Shown one piece after another: positions 17,124-25,909 of a stretch of 64,000 nt of DNA. The stretch's first letter is position 1. Each line of letters begins with the position of its first letter. Below the pieces are notes generated by a model. It saw only the letters and a list, made by a program, of their open reading frames with translations. It did no database searches and was not told the DNA's origin. Made by a program: the position numbers and the translations under genes. This DNA comes from Aliiroseovarius crassostreae (GTDB taxonomy: Bacteria; Pseudomonadota; Alphaproteobacteria; Rhodobacterales; Rhodobacteraceae): NCBI RefSeq assembly GCF_001307765.1, contig NZ_LKBA01000006.1, positions 1 through 64,000 of the forward strand, given 5' to 3'.

Positions 17124-18365
17124 CTAGTCCCCCGCAAGCAAAGCCCGGTCAGTGATCAATACCCCGTGGCCCACACGGTCACCGGGATGGGTGACGACCT
17201 GCTCCCCTTCAAGCAGGCCCTCTATCACTTCGGCAAAATCCTCATTTCGATGTGAAATCACCACCTTCCGCAAATGAGCCAAACCGTTTTCTGCCACGAA
17301 AACCGCCCATTCCCCCCCAGATCTGAACAACGCCGAGACCGGCACACGCAACACGTCATCTGCCGACCATTCGACAATGCGCAGATAGGTGCGGAACCCA
17401 TGTCCAAGCGCCGCTCTCGCCTCGGTCGGACTGTCGAAATCCAACCGCACCTTGACCCGCTGTTCTTCAATGCCCAGCGCAGAAATCTTTGTGAAACCAG
17501 AGGGTTCGATTACCCGAAGGTGTGCCATCAGGGTTTCTCCCCCCCCCCAGCGTTCAACATAGGCACGCGCACCGAGCGTCAGCCGCACCGCATCCGAAGA
17601 GAGGAGATCCGCCGTAATTTCAAGGTCACTCGTCTCGCCAATGGACAGGATCGGTGTCCCCACCTGCACCATACGCGCGCTTTCATGGGCGATGCTCAGC
17701 ACGGTGCCGGATACCGGGGCCAGCAGGTCCAGACAACATGAGGACCTGTCCTCATCGCCCCACCCGCTTGCGGGTTCGATCAGGGTCGCGGTCTGTGCGG
17801 CCAGCTCACCTTTGCGCATTTCATACTGGGCATGGGCCGCATCAAGCTTGGCCGCCGCAAGGTCCAGCGACAGCTCTGCCGCATCAAGCTGGGTTTGCGG
17901 GGCGGTGCCACGTGCATGAAGATCCACGAGGCGGCTGAGATTGACCTGTGCATGGCCCAGATCCGCCTCTGCCATGGCGATGTTTGAACGGGCAAGTTGC
18001 AACGCGGCTTTGGCCTGGGCCACGGCGGCTTCGGCCTGAGCGCGGGACCGGTCATCGAGAAACGCAGGCGCGCCGGGGGCGATGCGCGCCACAAGCGTTT
18101 CCCCGGCCACCACCATATCCCCGACCCGCAGAGGGCTGCGGTCCATCTGGCCTGTTACCGGGGCGGACAGGTCATAGATATCGCGGATCCTAGTCTGCCC
18201 CTCGGCATTGATGGTCACCTCCAGCGGTCCGCGCCCCACCTCAGCCAGATCCACCGGGACGGCTTCGGGGCGGCTGACCAGATAGATCAGCGCCACAATC
18301 CCGATCACGGCCAGGGATCCCAGCCCGAACTTGCGCCAGATCTTTGTGTTTTCACGTCCAGACAT
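17124..18365 (-). CDS. HlyD/RND-type periplasmic adaptor of an ABC exporter
   Basis: A 413-residue membrane-fusion protein. One N-terminal membrane anchor (about 13-31, FGLGSLAVIGIVALIYLVS) is followed by a lipoyl-type domain (INAEGQTRIRD..) and a long coiled-coil hairpin (about 105-195, rich in Ala, Gln and Leu). The second lipoyl half (LDLLAPVSGTVLSIAHE) and beta-barrel domains follow. It should link the inner-membrane permease encoded six bases upstream to an outer-membrane channel. The cargo is unknown. Confidence 0.92.
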   Translation of the reverse strand: MSGRENTKIWRKFGLGSLAVIGIVALIYLVSRPEAVPVDLAEVGRGPLEVTINAEGQTRIRDIYDLSAPVTGQMDRSPLRVGDMVVAGETLVARIAPGAPAFLDDRSRAQAEAAVAQAKAALQLARSNIAMAEADLGHAQVNLSRLVDLHARGTAPQTQLDAAELSLDLAAAKLDAAHAQYEMRKGELAAQTATLIEPASGWGDEDRSSCCLDLLAPVSGTVLSIAHESARMVQVGTPILSIGETSDLEITADLLSSDAVRLTLGARAYVERWGGGETLMAHLRVIEPSGFTKISALGIEEQRVKVRLDFDSPTEARAALGHGFRTYLRIVEWSADDVLRVPVSALFRSGGEWAVFVAENGLAHLRKVVISHRNEDFAEVIEGLLEGEQVVTHPGDRVGHGVLITDRALLAGD

Positions 18366-18370
18366 TCGGG

Positions 18371-20731
18371 TTACTCCCTTGTTTTCATGACAGACACCAG
18401 TTCCATCTGGTCAATGCGCCGCCACACCACAGCGGCAGACAGCACGGAGGCGAGCGCCACAACCCAGGCGGCCCGCACATAGGTCCCACGCGCAATATGC
18501 AGTGGGATCGCGTAGAGATCGCTTTCAAATCCAACCGCCATAAGTGCCGCCAGCCCGCGGCCCATCATCAGCCCGATAGGAATTGCGAGGCAGGTCAGAA
18601 GGGCCAGCTCTCCCATCAGAATGTAGCTGACCTCGGCCTTGGTAAAGCCAAGGATGCGCAGGCTGGCCAGTTCCCGTGCCCGCTCAGACAGCTGGATCCG
18701 TGCAGCGTTATAGACAACCCCCACCGCAATGAGCGCCGCCATGATCGAGTTGATGGTGGTCATCATTCCGGCATTCTGGGCAATCGTATCGGTAAAACTT
18801 TGCCGGATCGCGGCCATTTCCACCATTCCCGAAAGGGCTGGCGTGGTCTTGGCCACTTGATAGAAAGCGTCGCGCTGATCTTGATCAATCAGCAGGTTGG
18901 CCTGCGTGACCCGCACCGCCTGCCCGGTCAAACGCGACAAGACATGCGGGCTGACATAGGCCCCCATCCCAAAACCCTGATCGGCATACCCCACCAGAGG
19001 CAGTCGGGAGGTGCCCGTCCCAAGCAAGGGAAAATTCAGGGTCACGTCTTCGCCCAGCGCAAGGTCAAGCTGATCGGCCAGTCGGCGCGTCAGGATCACC
19101 CCGCTTCCGGGGTCCAGCGGCTGGCCCTGCTCCGACAGCAGGCGCGTCAGGTCAGCGTTTTCTTCGCGCGCCTCCAGAACCGCGCGTTTGCTGCGCGCAC
19201 CGTGGGTCAGGCGCACCGGCATTGCCCAGACGCTTTCGCTGACCAGAACCCCCGGCAGATGGTCCACATCCTCCACGACAGATTGCGGGCGCTCATTTGT
19301 GAAACTCAGCACAACGTCCTGACGGTTGAGCTGGACAAACGACTTGTCCAAAAGCGCGTCCATCGCATCGAACATGAACAGCGCCGCCACCATCACCGCC
19401 GCCGAAGTGGCGATGCCCAGAGTGGTCAGCCCTGCGCGCAGGGGCCAGCGAGACAGGGAGCGCCAGATCATCATGCTGGTCTGGCTGAGACGCAACCAAT
19501 TGATCATCCGGTCCGCAAGCCCCTTTCGGAACTTCAGCGGAGCGGGTGGGGACATGGCAACGGCGGGGCTGAGAAACACAACGTTACGCACAGCAAAGAC
19601 CGCCCCCAGTGCCGCAGCCATCAGGCCCGCCAGCCCAGCCAGCGCATAGACCGGGGGAGAGGGCAAAAACACCAGATAGGGAAAGTGGAAGAAATCCGCA
19701 TAAAGCCGGGCGATCCCCTGCCCCGCCCACAGGCCAAACGCCCAGCCGATCAAAACCCCAAACGCTCCAATCGCGAGCGCCAGTTTGACATAGTGCCAGA
19801 CTATTTCCGCACTGTTATAGCCCAGCGCCTTGAGCAGCCCGATCTGTTCACGCTCCAGCGCAACCAGCCGCCCCAGAACCATGTTGACCAGAAACGCCGA
19901 GACGATCAGAAAAATCGGCGGCACCACTTTGACCATGCTGGCCAGCTGGGTCAGTTCGGCATCCAGAAACATATGCGATTGCTGATCCTTGCGCAGATAA
20001 GCGCCGGTGCCCCCAAAGGGCGCGAGGATCAGATCAAGCCGGCGCAGGATGTCCTGCAAATCCGCGCCAGGTTCCGCCGACAGGCTGATGTCGTTGAAGG
20101 CACCGGTCAGGTTGAAGGCCGAGGCAAGCACCGCCTCTTCCATCCAGATCACCCCGAACCGTTTGTCATCCGGCATGAAGGCGCCAGGACCGATCGTATA
20201 GATGAACTCCGGCGAAAGGGCCGTGCCCACGATGGTCAGCGCATGTCGCTGGCCGTTGAACAGGGCATGAAACCTGTCACCGGGCTGAAACCCATGTGCC
20301 TTTGCGAAGGTTTCATTGACCACCACTTCGCCCGTTCTGCCCAGAAGCGGCATACGTCCGGTGGTCAGGCTGGGCTTGTTCAGACGAGGAGAGGTGCCAG
20401 CAGGCAACGACAGCAGCATCCCGGCGCCCGGCGCCCGCATATCTTCGATATCCAGCACGACATTCCGACGCCCCCGTACCTCGGCGACGGCAACACCGGG
20501 AAGGGCGCGCACCCGATCCAGAACCTCAAGAGGGGCACGGGTCACCGTGGCAAAGACCTGACCAAACTGGTTGCGTTCGTAAAACGTGTCGCGTGTTTCC
20601 CGCAGCGCCCGTTCCGCCCCGGCCATCATCACCAGGATCGCCACCCCGACCGCCAGCACAAGGGCAATCGCCAGGCTCTGCGACCAGAGACGGGCCAGAT
20701 CCCTCAGCAATTTGCGATCAAGTGGGGCCAT
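18371..20731 (-). CDS. ABC exporter permease with two FtsX domains
   Basis: A 786-residue membrane protein. An N-terminal membrane segment (near residues 17-38) precedes a large periplasmic domain and the first FtsX core (about 260-400). A second membrane segment, periplasmic domain and FtsX core (to the C-terminus) repeat the pattern. Duplicated FtsX permeases of this size act as MacB/Lol-like mechanotransmission exporters. ATG 20731 lies five bases after the ATPase stop; an upstream TTG would overlap the ATPase gene. Its partners are the ATPase before it and the adaptor after it. Confidence 0.9.
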   Translation of the reverse strand: MAPLDRKLLRDLARLWSQSLAIALVLAVGVAILVMMAGAERALRETRDTFYERNQFGQVFATVTRAPLEVLDRVRALPGVAVAEVRGRRNVVLDIEDMRAPGAGMLLSLPAGTSPRLNKPSLTTGRMPLLGRTGEVVVNETFAKAHGFQPGDRFHALFNGQRHALTIVGTALSPEFIYTIGPGAFMPDDKRFGVIWMEEAVLASAFNLTGAFNDISLSAEPGADLQDILRRLDLILAPFGGTGAYLRKDQQSHMFLDAELTQLASMVKVVPPIFLIVSAFLVNMVLGRLVALEREQIGLLKALGYNSAEIVWHYVKLALAIGAFGVLIGWAFGLWAGQGIARLYADFFHFPYLVFLPSPPVYALAGLAGLMAAALGAVFAVRNVVFLSPAVAMSPPAPLKFRKGLADRMINWLRLSQTSMMIWRSLSRWPLRAGLTTLGIATSAAVMVAALFMFDAMDALLDKSFVQLNRQDVVLSFTNERPQSVVEDVDHLPGVLVSESVWAMPVRLTHGARSKRAVLEAREENADLTRLLSEQGQPLDPGSGVILTRRLADQLDLALGEDVTLNFPLLGTGTSRLPLVGYADQGFGMGAYVSPHVLSRLTGQAVRVTQANLLIDQDQRDAFYQVAKTTPALSGMVEMAAIRQSFTDTIAQNAGMMTTINSIMAALIAVGVVYNAARIQLSERARELASLRILGFTKAEVSYILMGELALLTCLAIPIGLMMGRGLAALMAVGFESDLYAIPLHIARGTYVRAAWVVALASVLSAAVVWRRIDQMELVSVMKTRE

Positions 20732-20735
20732 TGGA

Positions 20736-21482
20736 TCACCAGGAAATTTCTGCGGGCGCAAGGCGGGTTTTGTTCAGGCTGACCGAACTGATCGTGCCAT
20801 CTGCAAATCGGATCACCCGGTGTGCCATAGCCTGAATGCCGGCATTATGGGTGATCACCACGGTGGTTGTGCCCAGATCACGGTTGATCTGCTCCAGCGC
20901 CTCGAGCACCTGCACCCCGGTCTTGCTGTCCAGCGCCCCGGTCGGTTCGTCACACAAAAGGATCTCAGGGCGTTTGGCAATGGCACGCGCAATGGCCACG
21001 CGCTGCTGCTCCCCCCCGGACAGCTCCGCCGGAAAATGGTTCATCCGGTGGGCAAGCCCGGCCCGCTCTAACGCCTCTTCCGGGGACATGGGGTTCGGTG
21101 CAATTTCCGTCACCAGCGCCACGTTTTCGCGCGCCGTCAGAGAGGGCACGATATTGTAGAACTGAAAAACAAAGCCGACATGATCGCGGCGATAGCGCGT
21201 CAGCGCACGATCCCCCATTGCTGTCAGCTCCTGATCACGAAACCAGACCCGGCCAGAGGTGACATGGTCCAACCCGCCAAGGATATTGAGAAGGGTGGAT
21301 TTCCCCGAGCCGGACGCCCCGAGCAGCACGGTGAACTCACCGGAAAACAGCTCGACATTCACGCCGCGCAGGGCATGCACCTCGACCATCCCTGTGCGAT
21401 AGATCTTGGTCACATCCTCCGTATGGAAAATGCGTTGGGCGGCACGCGCGCCATCAGGCGCTGTGGGATCTGCATGGGTCAT
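20736..21482 (-). CDS. ABC exporter ATPase, LolD/MacB type
   Basis: A 248-residue ATPase. It has Walker [10 protein letters not shown], the Q-loop region [17 protein letters not shown], signature [16 protein letters not shown], Walker [13 protein letters not shown] and switch His VVITHNAG. The sequence [22 protein letters not shown] is typical for the family that pairs with FtsX-type permeases. It is first in a three-gene operon (ATPase, permease, adaptor) transcribed leftward. Confidence 0.93.
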   Translation of the reverse strand: MTHADPTAPDGARAAQRIFHTEDVTKIYRTGMVEVHALRGVNVELFSGEFTVLLGASGSGKSTLLNILGGLDHVTSGRVWFRDQELTAMGDRALTRYRRDHVGFVFQFYNIVPSLTARENVALVTEIAPNPMSPEEALERAGLAHRMNHFPAELSGGEQQRVAIARAIAKRPEILLCDEPTGALDSKTGVQVLEALEQINRDLGTTTVVITHNAGIQAMAHRVIRFADGTISSVSLNKTRLAPAEISW

Positions 21483-21589
21483 GGCTTATCCTCACACAAC
21501 ATCCTGCCGCGCGCTTTGACGTGGCGCAACCGGAAGTGGCGGGATTTCTGGCCAATATGTTACAGGTCAATATGATGCCGGATTAATTG

Positions 21590-21646
21590 TGGTACCCGCG
21601 GTCGGACCCGAACCGGCACGGCCTATACGGCCTAGAGATTTTAAGT
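21590..21646 (-). pseudogene. 3' fragment of tRNA-Leu (anticodon TAA), likely integration scar
   Basis: The minus strand reads from the anticodon loop (CTTAAAA, anticodon TAA) through a long variable arm GGCC-GTATA-GGCC and a T-arm with TTCGGGT to an acceptor strand CGCGGGT-A-CCA. No matching 5' half (D-arm, 5' acceptor) exists on the other side of the anticodon. The T-stem has one C-A mismatch. Fragments that begin in the anticodon loop and run to the tRNA 3' end are the usual product of tyrosine-recombinase integration. Confidence 0.75.
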
Positions 21647-21664
21647 TTTAATTCAGGGCGCTTT

Positions 21665-22114
21665 TTACGACCTTTTGCGCCTTATAGCGGTCCGCAAGTG
21701 CATATAAACACGACATAAAACCCGTATGCGCCTCAGATCGACCTGAGGCACCCTAGGCTCAGGCGTCATAGCCAACAAATGACGATGGCGGCGAGAGCGA
21801 TTGCCGAGAGGAAGACCAGACGCCATCAGAATTGGGGGCATGGTGAGTTCATCGAACGAGCATTTGTCGCGGCATCGAGCAATCACGTCGCCCAACCGAA
21901 AACGTTCTGTCTGCCCTCCGCCCTTTGGGCCTGAGGGATCAGAATGACTTTCCAGTCGATAAGGTTGCTCAATCAGCTTGCGCACGCGGTGATAGCGCCA
22001 GCCTGTCGCTTCACGGATGTACGCACGAGACAACGTGAATTGTGTCAATCGTGTTTCCAGTGTTTTTGTGGATATCAGGACGCCCCCGGCGTCAAACCAG
22101 ACTGCCCCTGGCAA
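21665..22114 (-). CDS. Hypothetical protein, possible relic of an inserted element
   Basis: A 149-residue frame next to the tRNA-Leu fragment. It is basic, Arg/His-rich and has a plausible helix-turn-helix-like stretch, LSRAYIREATGWRYHRVRKLI, then FRLGDVIARCRDKCSFDEL. I do not recognise a family. No clear ribosome-binding site precedes the start and the N-terminus is unconvincing, so the true gene may be shorter or decayed. Confidence 0.4.
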   Translation of the reverse strand: MPGAVWFDAGGVLISTKTLETRLTQFTLSRAYIREATGWRYHRVRKLIEQPYRLESHSDPSGPKGGGQTERFRLGDVIARCRDKCSFDELTMPPILMASGLPLGNRSRRHRHLLAMTPEPRVPQVDLRRIRVLCRVYMHLRTAIRRKRS

Positions 22115-22280
22115 TTAGGTTATGTTCGGAAACATACCATACTTTGCGACTCACTTCAAGGAACATAAAGAGAACGGCCGCATGTTTCTTGAAATCTTCC
22201 TGAAAGGAAATCCCACGCCTTGAGTTGCTAGAAATGTGGCAGAGTTACCATGGAACCTCAGAGGCGTTACCATGGAAATC

Positions 22281-22323
22281 AAAAAAGGCGCGGAACCATC
22301 TCGTTGATTCTACGCGCTTTTTT
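22281..22323 (-). terminator. Terminator of tRNA-Val
   Basis: AAAAAAGGCGCG and CGCGCTTTTTT pair (one bulged base) around a 20-base loop. The minus-strand reading ends in TTTTTTGATTT, right after the tRNA 3' end. Confidence 0.75.
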
Positions 22324-22335
22324 CTCAAAATGATA

Positions 22336-22410
22336 TGGTGGGTGATAAGAGATTTGAACTCCTGACATCTTCGATGTGAACGAAGCGCTCTACCACTGAG
22401 CTAATCACCC
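22336..22410 (-). tRNA. tRNA-Val (anticodon CAC)
   Basis: Acceptor stem GGGTGAT/ATCACCC, anticodon stem CTTCG/CGAAG around the loop TTCACAT (anticodon CAC), T-arm with TTCAAAT, discriminator A and an encoded CCA. It decodes GUG. It lies after the HU-like gene on the same strand. Confidence 0.95.
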
Positions 22411-22429
22411 AACGAGGGGCTATTTACCG

Positions 22430-22939
22430 TCACTCGGCTGCAGGCGCAAGAGGGTCATTGTCAGAATTTTCATCCTTTTTACGGCGCAGCTTGCAGATCA
22501 GAACATCCGCCGCTCCAACATCCTTGCTGCGCTTGACCTGCATCTTTCCAAGCCCCGGCAGTTTCAGTTCTTCACTGTTCGAGAGCGCCAGCCCCAATTC
22601 CTCAAGCACCGCTTCGGTCACCGCACGCACCTGATTGGGACGCAGGTCAGCACGCTTTGCCACCCGGCGCACCAGTTCTTTCTTATTGACACCTTTCGCC
22701 GCAATGGACCGTGTGACACCAGACACCTGTGTGGGCGTGGTCGTCGCGGGGGCCTCTACAGCTGCGCTGCGTGTCGAGGTGGCAACCTTTTTCACTGCGG
22801 CGTCCAGGGCGGGGTCAGGTGCAACAACCGGGCTTGCAGGTTTTGGACTTGCCTTCGACGTCTTTGTCACCTTCGCCACCTTTTCCGCAGACGCTTTTGT
22901 ATTTTTGGTGCGGGTGGTTTTTTTCGACTTTGTCGCCAT
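22430..22939 (-). CDS. HU-like DNA-binding protein with histone H1-like basic tail
   Basis: A 169-residue protein. Residues 1-75 are a Lys/Ala/Thr/Ser/Pro-rich disordered tail like eukaryotic H1 or bacterial H1 mimics. Residues about 84-155 follow the HU fold (GVNKKELVRRVAKRADL, AVTEAVLEELGLALSNSEELKLPGLGKMQVK). The long beta-arm that HU inserts into the minor groove is mostly missing, and the usual arm proline motif is absent. It lies directly downstream of lon, the position of hupB in many Proteobacteria, so it is probably the positional equivalent. The role in DNA compaction is inferred. Confidence 0.8.
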   Translation of the reverse strand: MATKSKKTTRTKNTKASAEKVAKVTKTSKASPKPASPVVAPDPALDAAVKKVATSTRSAAVEAPATTTPTQVSGVTRSIAAKGVNKKELVRRVAKRADLRPNQVRAVTEAVLEELGLALSNSEELKLPGLGKMQVKRSKDVGAADVLICKLRRKKDENSDNDPLAPAAE

Positions 22940-23035
22940 TGCTCTGCTCGGTTCATGATTGTTTCTGATTGGGAATAAGTTAGAGCAAAAACATTAACAA
23001 ATCCAGCTCCAAGCATTTTTTAGAGCAAAAATTCA

Positions 23036-23064
23036 AGTGGCGCGCCCAAACCGGGCGCGCCACT
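23036..23064 (-). terminator. Rho-independent terminator of lon
   Basis: AGTGGCGCGCCC and GGGCGCGCCACT are perfectly inverted around five bases. The minus-strand reading continues TGAATTTTTG. It lies 50 bases after the lon stop. Confidence 0.85.
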
Positions 23065-23113
23065 GAAAGGGTGTCACAAGCACATAAAACGGATGGGCCC
23101 CTGCCCGTCCAGA

Positions 23114-25516
23114 TCAATGCGCGGTCTGGCTGGTGCTGCCCGGTTTGCTGGCAAGCGCGGCGGCGGCCTCTTCCGCGGCTTCATCCCATTCCACCGGTTC
23201 CGGTGTCCGGGTCAAAGCCAGTTTCAGAACATCCGACACATGGTTTACCGGGATAATTTCCAGACCATCCTTCACGCTGTCCGGCAAATCCGGCAGGTCC
23301 TTTTCGTTCTCCTCGGGGATCAGAACCGTCTTGATCCCACCACGCAGCGCCGCCAGCAGCTTTTCTTTCAAACCACCAATGGCCAGCGCATTGCCGCGCA
23401 GGCTGACCTCTCCGGTCATGGCAATGTCCTTGCGCACCGGAATGCCGGTCAGCACCGAGACAATTGACGTGACCATGGCCAGACCCGCCGAAGGACCATC
23501 CTTTGGCGTGGCCCCATCCGGCACGTGCACGTGGATGTCCCATTTTTCAAACTGCGGCGGTTTCACCCCGATTTCAGGGGCGATGGAACGCACATAGGAC
23601 GAGGCCGCATCAATCGACTCTTTCATCACGTCGCCCAGTTTCCCGGTGGTCTTCATCCGGCCTTTGCCCGGCAGACGCAGGGCTTCGATCGACAGAAGGT
23701 CGCCACCAACCGAGGTATAAGCCAGCCCGGTCACGACACCGACCTGATCTTCCTTCTCGGCCAGACCATAGCGATGGCGCCGCACCCCGAGCAGGTCAGA
23801 CAATGCCTCAGGGGTCACATCCACCGCTTCAACCTCACGCTTCACGATTTTGGTAACCGCCTTGCGGGCCAGTTTGCCAATCTCGCGCTTCAGGTTCCGA
23901 ACGCCCGCCTCGCGGGTGTAATAGCGGATCACATCACTCAGGGCATCATCGGTCAGCGAGAACTCTTTCGCCTTCAGCCCATGATCCTTGATCTGCTGCG
24001 GCACCAGATGCTGGCGTGCAATCTCAAGCTTTTCTTCCTCGGTATAGCCCGACAGCGGAATGATCTCCATCCGGTCCAGAAGCGGGCCCGGCATGTTGTA
24101 GCTGTTGGCCGTGGTCAGGAACATCACATCCGACAGGTCATATTCGACCTCGAGATAGTGATCGACAAAAGTCGAGTTCTGTTCCGGGTCCAGCACTTCC
24201 AGCATCGCAGACGCGGGATCACCCCGGAAATCCTGCCCCATCTTGTCAATTTCATCGAGCAGGATCAGCGGGTTGGTGGTTTTCGCCTTTTTCAGCGCCT
24301 GGATGATCTTGCCGGGCATGGACCCGATATAGGTCCGGCGGTGGCCGCGAATTTCGCTTTCGTCACGTACGCCGCCCAGCGAGATGCGAATGAACTCGCG
24401 CCCCGTGGCCTTGGCGACCGATTTGCCAAGCGACGTCTTCCCCACACCCGGCGGGCCGACAAGGCACATGATCGGGCCTTTCAGCTTTTTCGAACGTTGC
24501 TGCACGGCCAGATATTCGACAATGCGTTCCTTGACCTTCTCAAGCCCGTAATGGTCTTGATCGAGCACCTTCTGCGCGTTCAGCAGGTCTTTTTTCACGC
24601 GGGATCTCTTGCCCCACGGCAGACCCAGCATCCAGTCGAGATAGTTGCGTACCACGGTGGCTTCGGCCGACATGGGCGACATGTTCTTGAGCTTTTTCAG
24701 CTCGGCATCCGCCTTTTCGCGGGCTTCTTTCGAGAGCTTGGTTTCGGCGATTTTCTCTTCGAGTTCCGTCAGTTCGTTCTGACCTTCATCCCCATCGCCC
24801 AACTCCTTCTGAATGGCCTTCATCTGCTCATTCAGGTAATATTCACGCTGGGTGCGCTCCATCTGCGATTTCACGCGGGTCTTGATTTTCTTCTCAACCT
24901 GCAGAACGGACATTTCCCCCTGCATCAGCCCCATGACCTTTTCCAGCCGCTCGGACACGGTGAAGGTTTCAAGCAGGTCCTGTTTCTGATCCACATCCAC
25001 GCCAAGATGACCCGCCACAAGGTCAGCCAGCTTGTCAGGTGTGCGCGTCTCGGCCACGGCGGCCAGCGCCTCTTCGGGGATGTTTTTCTTGATCTTGGCG
25101 TAGCGTTCGAAATCTTCGCCCACCGAGCGCAGCAAGGCTTCAAGCTCGTCGGGATCTCCCGGGCGTTCTTCGATCAGCTCTGCCTCGGCTTCGAAATAAT
25201 TATCATTGTCGAGGAAGTCGGTGATCTTCACCCGTGCCTGCCCTTCGACCAGCACTTTCACGGTGCCGTCGGGCAGCTTCAGAAGCTGCAACACATTGGC
25301 GAGCACCCCTACGGAATAGATGCCCTCGACCTCCGGCTCATCCACCGCAGGGTCGATCTGGCTCGACAGCAGGATCTGCTTGTCATCCGCCATCACCTCT
25401 TCCAGTGCGCGCACCGATTTCTCGCGCCCGACAAAAAGCGGCACGATCATATGCGGGAACACGACAATGTCGCGCAGCGGCAGCACCGGATAGGATTGGT
25501 TCAGTTGCTCGGTCAT
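23114..25516 (-). CDS. lon: ATP-dependent protease Lon
   Basis: An 800-residue AAA+ serine protease that removes misfolded and regulatory proteins. The N-terminal substrate domain begins SYPVLPLRDIVVFPHMIVPL. A coiled-coil region (about 190-280) leads to the AAA+ domain with Walker A GPPGVGKTS (near 355) and Walker B LILLDEIDKM. The C-terminal protease domain has the Ser-Lys dyad in KDGPSAGLAM and GGLKEKLLAA. Length is normal. The upstream region has a heat-shock-like promoter candidate, and the HU-like gene lies downstream. Confidence 0.98.
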   Translation of the reverse strand: MTEQLNQSYPVLPLRDIVVFPHMIVPLFVGREKSVRALEEVMADDKQILLSSQIDPAVDEPEVEGIYSVGVLANVLQLLKLPDGTVKVLVEGQARVKITDFLDNDNYFEAEAELIEERPGDPDELEALLRSVGEDFERYAKIKKNIPEEALAAVAETRTPDKLADLVAGHLGVDVDQKQDLLETFTVSERLEKVMGLMQGEMSVLQVEKKIKTRVKSQMERTQREYYLNEQMKAIQKELGDGDEGQNELTELEEKIAETKLSKEAREKADAELKKLKNMSPMSAEATVVRNYLDWMLGLPWGKRSRVKKDLLNAQKVLDQDHYGLEKVKERIVEYLAVQQRSKKLKGPIMCLVGPPGVGKTSLGKSVAKATGREFIRISLGGVRDESEIRGHRRTYIGSMPGKIIQALKKAKTTNPLILLDEIDKMGQDFRGDPASAMLEVLDPEQNSTFVDHYLEVEYDLSDVMFLTTANSYNMPGPLLDRMEIIPLSGYTEEEKLEIARQHLVPQQIKDHGLKAKEFSLTDDALSDVIRYYTREAGVRNLKREIGKLARKAVTKIVKREVEAVDVTPEALSDLLGVRRHRYGLAEKEDQVGVVTGLAYTSVGGDLLSIEALRLPGKGRMKTTGKLGDVMKESIDAASSYVRSIAPEIGVKPPQFEKWDIHVHVPDGATPKDGPSAGLAMVTSIVSVLTGIPVRKDIAMTGEVSLRGNALAIGGLKEKLLAALRGGIKTVLIPEENEKDLPDLPDSVKDGLEIIPVNHVSDVLKLALTRTPEPVEWDEAAEEAAAALASKPGSTSQTAH

Positions 25517-25909
25517 GGATAATCCTTGTTCTTGGCAAGAAGATCAGGCCCCGTAAGCGGCAGCCGCGATCCCCTCCTGTTCGCGTATATCACTTGGGCA
25601 TTCAGCAACCCGGTTTCAAGCGCAGCAACCCTGGACTGGCCCTGGACTGGCCCTTAGATCCAGCCCATACGCGCTGTCCCAAACCATGCCTGTGCCGGAC
25701 GGAAGGTGCAAGGGGCCAATCCCGGTGAGAGGGCGGAAAACCACATGGTTTTGTGGGAAGGCAAATGCCCTTCCGGTTTCCTGCCCGGCGGGATCGCGTT
25801 GCCCTCGCGCATCGCCTGGGGGTTTAACCACGTTTTTTTCACAAACGCGCCGCAATATGGTGATTCTCCTGCTTAAAATACCTTCCGACATGAATTCGGA
25901 GATTTCAGG
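25517..25909. other. Intergenic region between lon and the 25910 gene
   Basis: This 393-base divergent region contains the candidate heat-shock promoter of lon. The small frames in it have no ribosome-binding site and no family features. I see nothing else. Confidence 0.6.
25591..25620 (-). promoter_or_regulatory. Possible heat-shock (sigma-32 type) promoter of lon
   Basis: The minus strand has CTTGAAA (25620-25614), an exact match to the -35 box, then 15 bases, then CCCAAGTGATA, a weaker match to the CCCCATNTA box. It is about 75 bases upstream of the lon start. Confidence 0.45.

Noticed and set aside
18344-20782. 812-codon plus-strand frame opposite the FtsX permease
   Set aside because: Antisense shadow with the His/Arg/Gln composition typical of reverse high-G+C genes; the minus-strand permease has clear motifs.
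22244-22277. Two GTTACCATGGAA direct repeats upstream of the tRNA-Val terminator
   Set aside because: Twelve bases twice with period 22 and nothing around them to suggest a function; could be chance or debris of the inserted element.
22980-23032. TTAGAGCAAAAA direct repeat between the HU-like gene and lon
   Set aside because: Short A-rich repeat only twice; no palindromic or promoter-like arrangement.
23525-25522. 665-codon plus-strand frame opposite lon
   Set aside because: Shadow of lon; no start context and no known motif.
25616-25891. Minus-strand open frame of 91 codons upstream of lon
   Set aside because: No ribosome-binding site, odd composition and overlap with the likely lon promoter; judged chance.
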